A stretch of 64,000 bases of DNA, taken from CBDCFV01 sp963664625. GTDB lineage: Bacteria > Chloroflexota > Dehalococcoidia > Lucifugimonadales > UBA3495. Shown one piece after another: positions 61,964 to 64,000 of the stretch (position 1 is the first letter of the stretch; the number at the start of each line of letters is the position of its first letter). Below the pieces are notes generated by a model. The model was not told where the DNA came from and made no database searches. It was given only the letters and a program-made list of their open reading frames with translations. Both the position numbers and the translations under genes were made by a program. The DNA is taken from assembly GCA_963664625.1 (NCBI GenBank), contig OY761541.1, forward strand, positions 1 to 64,000. The letters are read 5' to 3'.

Positions 61964-63418
61964 ATGAAACAGGTGACCCGTCTTGGAGGAATGAACGACG
62001 TTCCGCAAGACCTTTGGCTGCGAAAACGTGACCTTCAGGACCGCTTGGTCCGGCTTATCGGCAGCTACGGCTACCATTACCTTGACACCCCCGTCCTAGA
62101 ACCCACCGAGTTGTTCCTCCGCAAAGCCGGCGGCGAACTTGCCTCTCGGATGTACAGTTTCACCGATACCGGCAACAACCCGGTGAGCCTCAGGCCCGAG
62201 TTCACTTCCCCAATCATGCGGCATTACTTGGAACACGCTCACGAAGTGCCTTTGCCCGCCCGGTGGCAGTACTGCGGCCCGGTATTCCGATACGAAGACA
62301 ACGGGAATAGCAGCGGACAATTCACCCAAGTGGGAGCCGAGTTGCTTGGTTCCTCGAGCGTACTTTCCGACGTTGAGCTTCTCAGGCTGGCGGCGGAAAT
62401 CCCGTCCCGGCTGGAGATTGAGGACCTCCGCATCAACGTAGCGGACTTGGACGTGGTGCATAGTATCCTCAACGCCGTCGGCGTGTCGGAACGAGCGGCG
62501 GCGTTCATAATCGAAAATGTCTCCCAATTAAGACAAGGCAGGGAGGCAGTTCCTGCCGTATTGGCCCAAGCCCGGCTTCTCAACCTGACCTCTCACGAAA
62601 ACGGGGACAGTCCTTTGAGCCGGGCCATTGACGGCCTTGACGACGACCAGTCCCGGACCGTTTTGAAGGGTCTTCTGGAATGGTCGGGTGTAGACCAGTT
62701 CGGTCAGAGAGAGCCCGACGAGGTAGTGGGCCGCCTGCTGCGCAAGCTGCGGGGTGGTGACAGCGACGCCGCACTGACCCGAGGGATGGAGCTGATCAGC
62801 GACCTTGCTGGCATAAGTGGAGATCCCTGGCCCTCCCTCACCGCCCTCCGCTCCGTGGTTGCCGACGCTGGGGCTGACACTGCCGCCGTGGACAGGTTCG
62901 AGGAGTTCCTCCACCTGGTCTTGACCGAACCGGGCATCGCCCGGAGCCTCAAGGTCGACCAGGGCTTGGTCCGCGGGTTGGCATACTACAACGGGCTGGT
63001 GTTCGAGGTTACCCATCGCGGCTCGCTAACACTCATCGGAGGCGGCGGACGTTACGACAGCTTGGCCACGGCCTTGGGCAGCCAGACGCCGGTGCCCGCT
63101 CTGGGGTTCGCTTACAACTTGGAAGCCTTGTTGGAGTCCAGCCGGATTGAAAACGGCGCTGACGGCGCCACCCAGGCCCAATGCGGCGCATTCGTTATGG
63201 CTGATGGGCCCGGCGCTTACGAGCAGGCCTGCCGGACCGCTTCGGCGCTGCGGGGGAAAGGCGTCAATACCGAGTTGGACGTTTCCGGCTTGGATTTGGG
63301 CCAAGCTTTGGTCTACGCCCAAAGCAGGGGTATTCGGGAAGTGGTGACCGTTGACAGCATAGGCCAGGTAACGACCCACAATGCCGCCCCGGCCAAGCAA
63401 GAACCGGTGGTCAACTGA
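61964..63418 (+). CDS. hisZ: ATP phosphoribosyltransferase regulatory subunit (HisZ), HisS-like
   Basis: 484 residues of the histidyl-tRNA synthetase fold: LGGMNDVPQDLWLRKRDLQD, LVRLIGSYGYHYLDTPVLEP, LRPEFTSPIMRHYLEH, RWQYCGPVFRYEDNG, and LVRGLAYYNGLVFEV with LIGGGGRYDSLA. The catalytic RPEGT is changed to RPEFT and the histidine-binding RGLDYY to RGLAYY, which argues for the non-catalytic HisZ. A C-terminal anticodon-binding-like domain is still present, and genuine HisS cannot be excluded. The adjacent hisG, starting 8 nt downstream, favours HisZ, which allosterically controls the first step of histidine synthesis. Confidence 0.8.
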   Translation: MKQVTRLGGMNDVPQDLWLRKRDLQDRLVRLIGSYGYHYLDTPVLEPTELFLRKAGGELASRMYSFTDTGNNPVSLRPEFTSPIMRHYLEHAHEVPLPARWQYCGPVFRYEDNGNSSGQFTQVGAELLGSSSVLSDVELLRLAAEIPSRLEIEDLRINVADLDVVHSILNAVGVSERAAAFIIENVSQLRQGREAVPAVLAQARLLNLTSHENGDSPLSRAIDGLDDDQSRTVLKGLLEWSGVDQFGQREPDEVVGRLLRKLRGGDSDAALTRGMELISDLAGISGDPWPSLTALRSVVADAGADTAAVDRFEEFLHLVLTEPGIARSLKVDQGLVRGLAYYNGLVFEVTHRGSLTLIGGGGRYDSLATALGSQTPVPALGFAYNLEALLESSRIENGADGATQAQCGAFVMADGPGAYEQACRTASALRGKGVNTELDVSGLDLGQALVYAQSRGIREVVTVDSIGQVTTHNAAPAKQEPVVN

Positions 63419-63425
63419 CAACGCC

Positions 63426-64000
63426 ATGTCTTTGCGTGTCATCCTACCCAGCGACGGAGACCTGCACCAGCCAACGCTGGACTTCATGCGGGCTTGCGGC
63501 CTGTCCGTTCGCCGTCCCAGTGCACGGCGTTATACCGGCGACATTCCGGCAGTCCCGGGCGTGGATGTGCTCTTTCAACGCACTGCCGATATTACTCAGA
63601 AAGTAGAAGAGGGCAGCGCCGAGCTGGGAGTCACCGGCTTGGACCGTTACCTTGAGTACCGGCACGACTCCGATGACGTGGTCACCTTGATAGACGACCT
63701 CAGGTATGGCCGCTGTGAATTCGTCCTGGCAGTACCCTCGTCCTGGGTTGACGTCACCTCCATGGCCGACTTGGCCGACCTGGCGCTGGAATTCCGGCAG
63801 CAAGGCAAGCAACTCCGCATCGCTACCAAGTACCCGGTGTTGCTGCGCAAATACCTTTTCGACCGGGGGATCAACTATTTCACCCTCGTCGCCGCCAGCG
63901 GTACCCTCGAAGCCGCCCCGTCCGCCGGATATGCGGACCTGATCGCCGACCTCACCGCCACCGGAACGACTTTGCGGGAAAACCGACTCAAGACGTTGGA
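63426..64000 (+). CDS. hisG: ATP phosphoribosyltransferase catalytic subunit (3' end outside window)
   Basis: 191 codons are visible without a stop. The first step of histidine synthesis joins ATP and PRPP. SLRVILPSDGDLHQPTLDFM, then GVDVLFQRTADITQKVEEGS, AELGVTGLDRYLEY, IATKYPVLLRKYLFDRGIN and the PRPP-binding ASGTLEAAPSAGYADLIADL with TATGTTLREN fit the short (HisZ-dependent) HisG form so far. The gene was missed by simple ORF listing because it runs off the window. It starts 8 nt after hisZ. Confidence 0.95.
   Translation, partial: MSLRVILPSDGDLHQPTLDFMRACGLSVRRPSARRYTGDIPAVPGVDVLFQRTADITQKVEEGSAELGVTGLDRYLEYRHDSDDVVTLIDDLRYGRCEFVLAVPSSWVDVTSMADLADLALEFRQQGKQLRIATKYPVLLRKYLFDRGINYFTLVAASGTLEAAPSAGYADLIADLTATGTTLRENRLKTL

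Noticed and set aside
61964..63418. Histidyl-tRNA synthetase (hisS) for this gene
   Set aside because: Changes in RPEGT and RGLDYY and the adjacent hisG favour HisZ, although an aminoacyl-tRNA synthetase remains possible.

Overview
The window looks like a chromosomal stretch of a GC-rich, non-photosynthetic Chloroflexota bacterium, perhaps Dehalococcoidia/SAR202-like. This is inference from gene content and protein style, not from a marker-gene tree. The supporting signs are a luciferase-like monooxygenase and acyl-CoA dehydrogenases beside an ETF, a CbtAB cobalt transporter, CobN paired with a ChlI-ChlD fusion, a 14-residue insertion in ribosomal protein S12, and no tuf gene in the str cluster. 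No rRNA, tRNA or CRISPR array is visible. Layout: (1) 1-384, the end of a small PaREP1/HEPN-like gene. (2) 475-11829, minus strand: catabolic and redox genes (amidohydrolase, flavin-dependent oxidoreductase, alpha/beta hydrolase, epimerase, YHS protein, two acyl-CoA dehydrogenases, a coiled-coil protein, a fused electron-transfer flavoprotein beta-alpha, nicotinate phosphoribosyltransferase). (3) 11830-12280, divergent promoters, a SAM-I riboswitch and its terminator. (4) 12281-19473, plus strand: a methyl-cycle operon (mtnA, mtnP, rhodanese, ahcY, metK), a deiodinase-like selenoprotein candidate and a phosphohexomutase. (5) 19493-40375, minus strand: an almost unbroken str-S10-spc-alpha ribosomal supercluster from rpsL to rpsI, with fusA, secY, adk, map, infA, rpoA and truA. 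(6) 40569-42367, an AAA ATPase/TOPRIM-type DUF4276 pair that resembles a defence module. (7) 42503-53274, a cobalamin and cobalt region: cbiE, cobN, sodC, a small unknown protein, a B12 riboswitch driving cbtB-cbtA, a chlI-chlD chelatase fusion and a DM13 protein. (8) 53283-54209, an IS5-type insertion sequence. (9) 54431-64000: a second coiled-coil protein, glyQS, a MazF-like pair, birA, two SDR genes (one lacking its catalytic residues), a fic gene, and hisZ-hisG, with hisG running off the end. The most striking observation is at 17254-17994. One reading frame related to iodothyronine deiodinase is interrupted by a single TGA exactly at the position of the catalytic selenocysteine (FGSYT-TGA-PPF). 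A small hairpin with a GGT apical loop lies 17 nt downstream, much like a bacterial SECIS element. The gene sits just behind metK in the SAM-riboswitch operon. Other points worth noting are dispersed palindromic repeats of about 25 bp (one of them read as the C-terminus of adenylate kinase), several acidic tails in the ribosomal/RNAP cluster, and at least nine promoters with exact 17-bp spacing.
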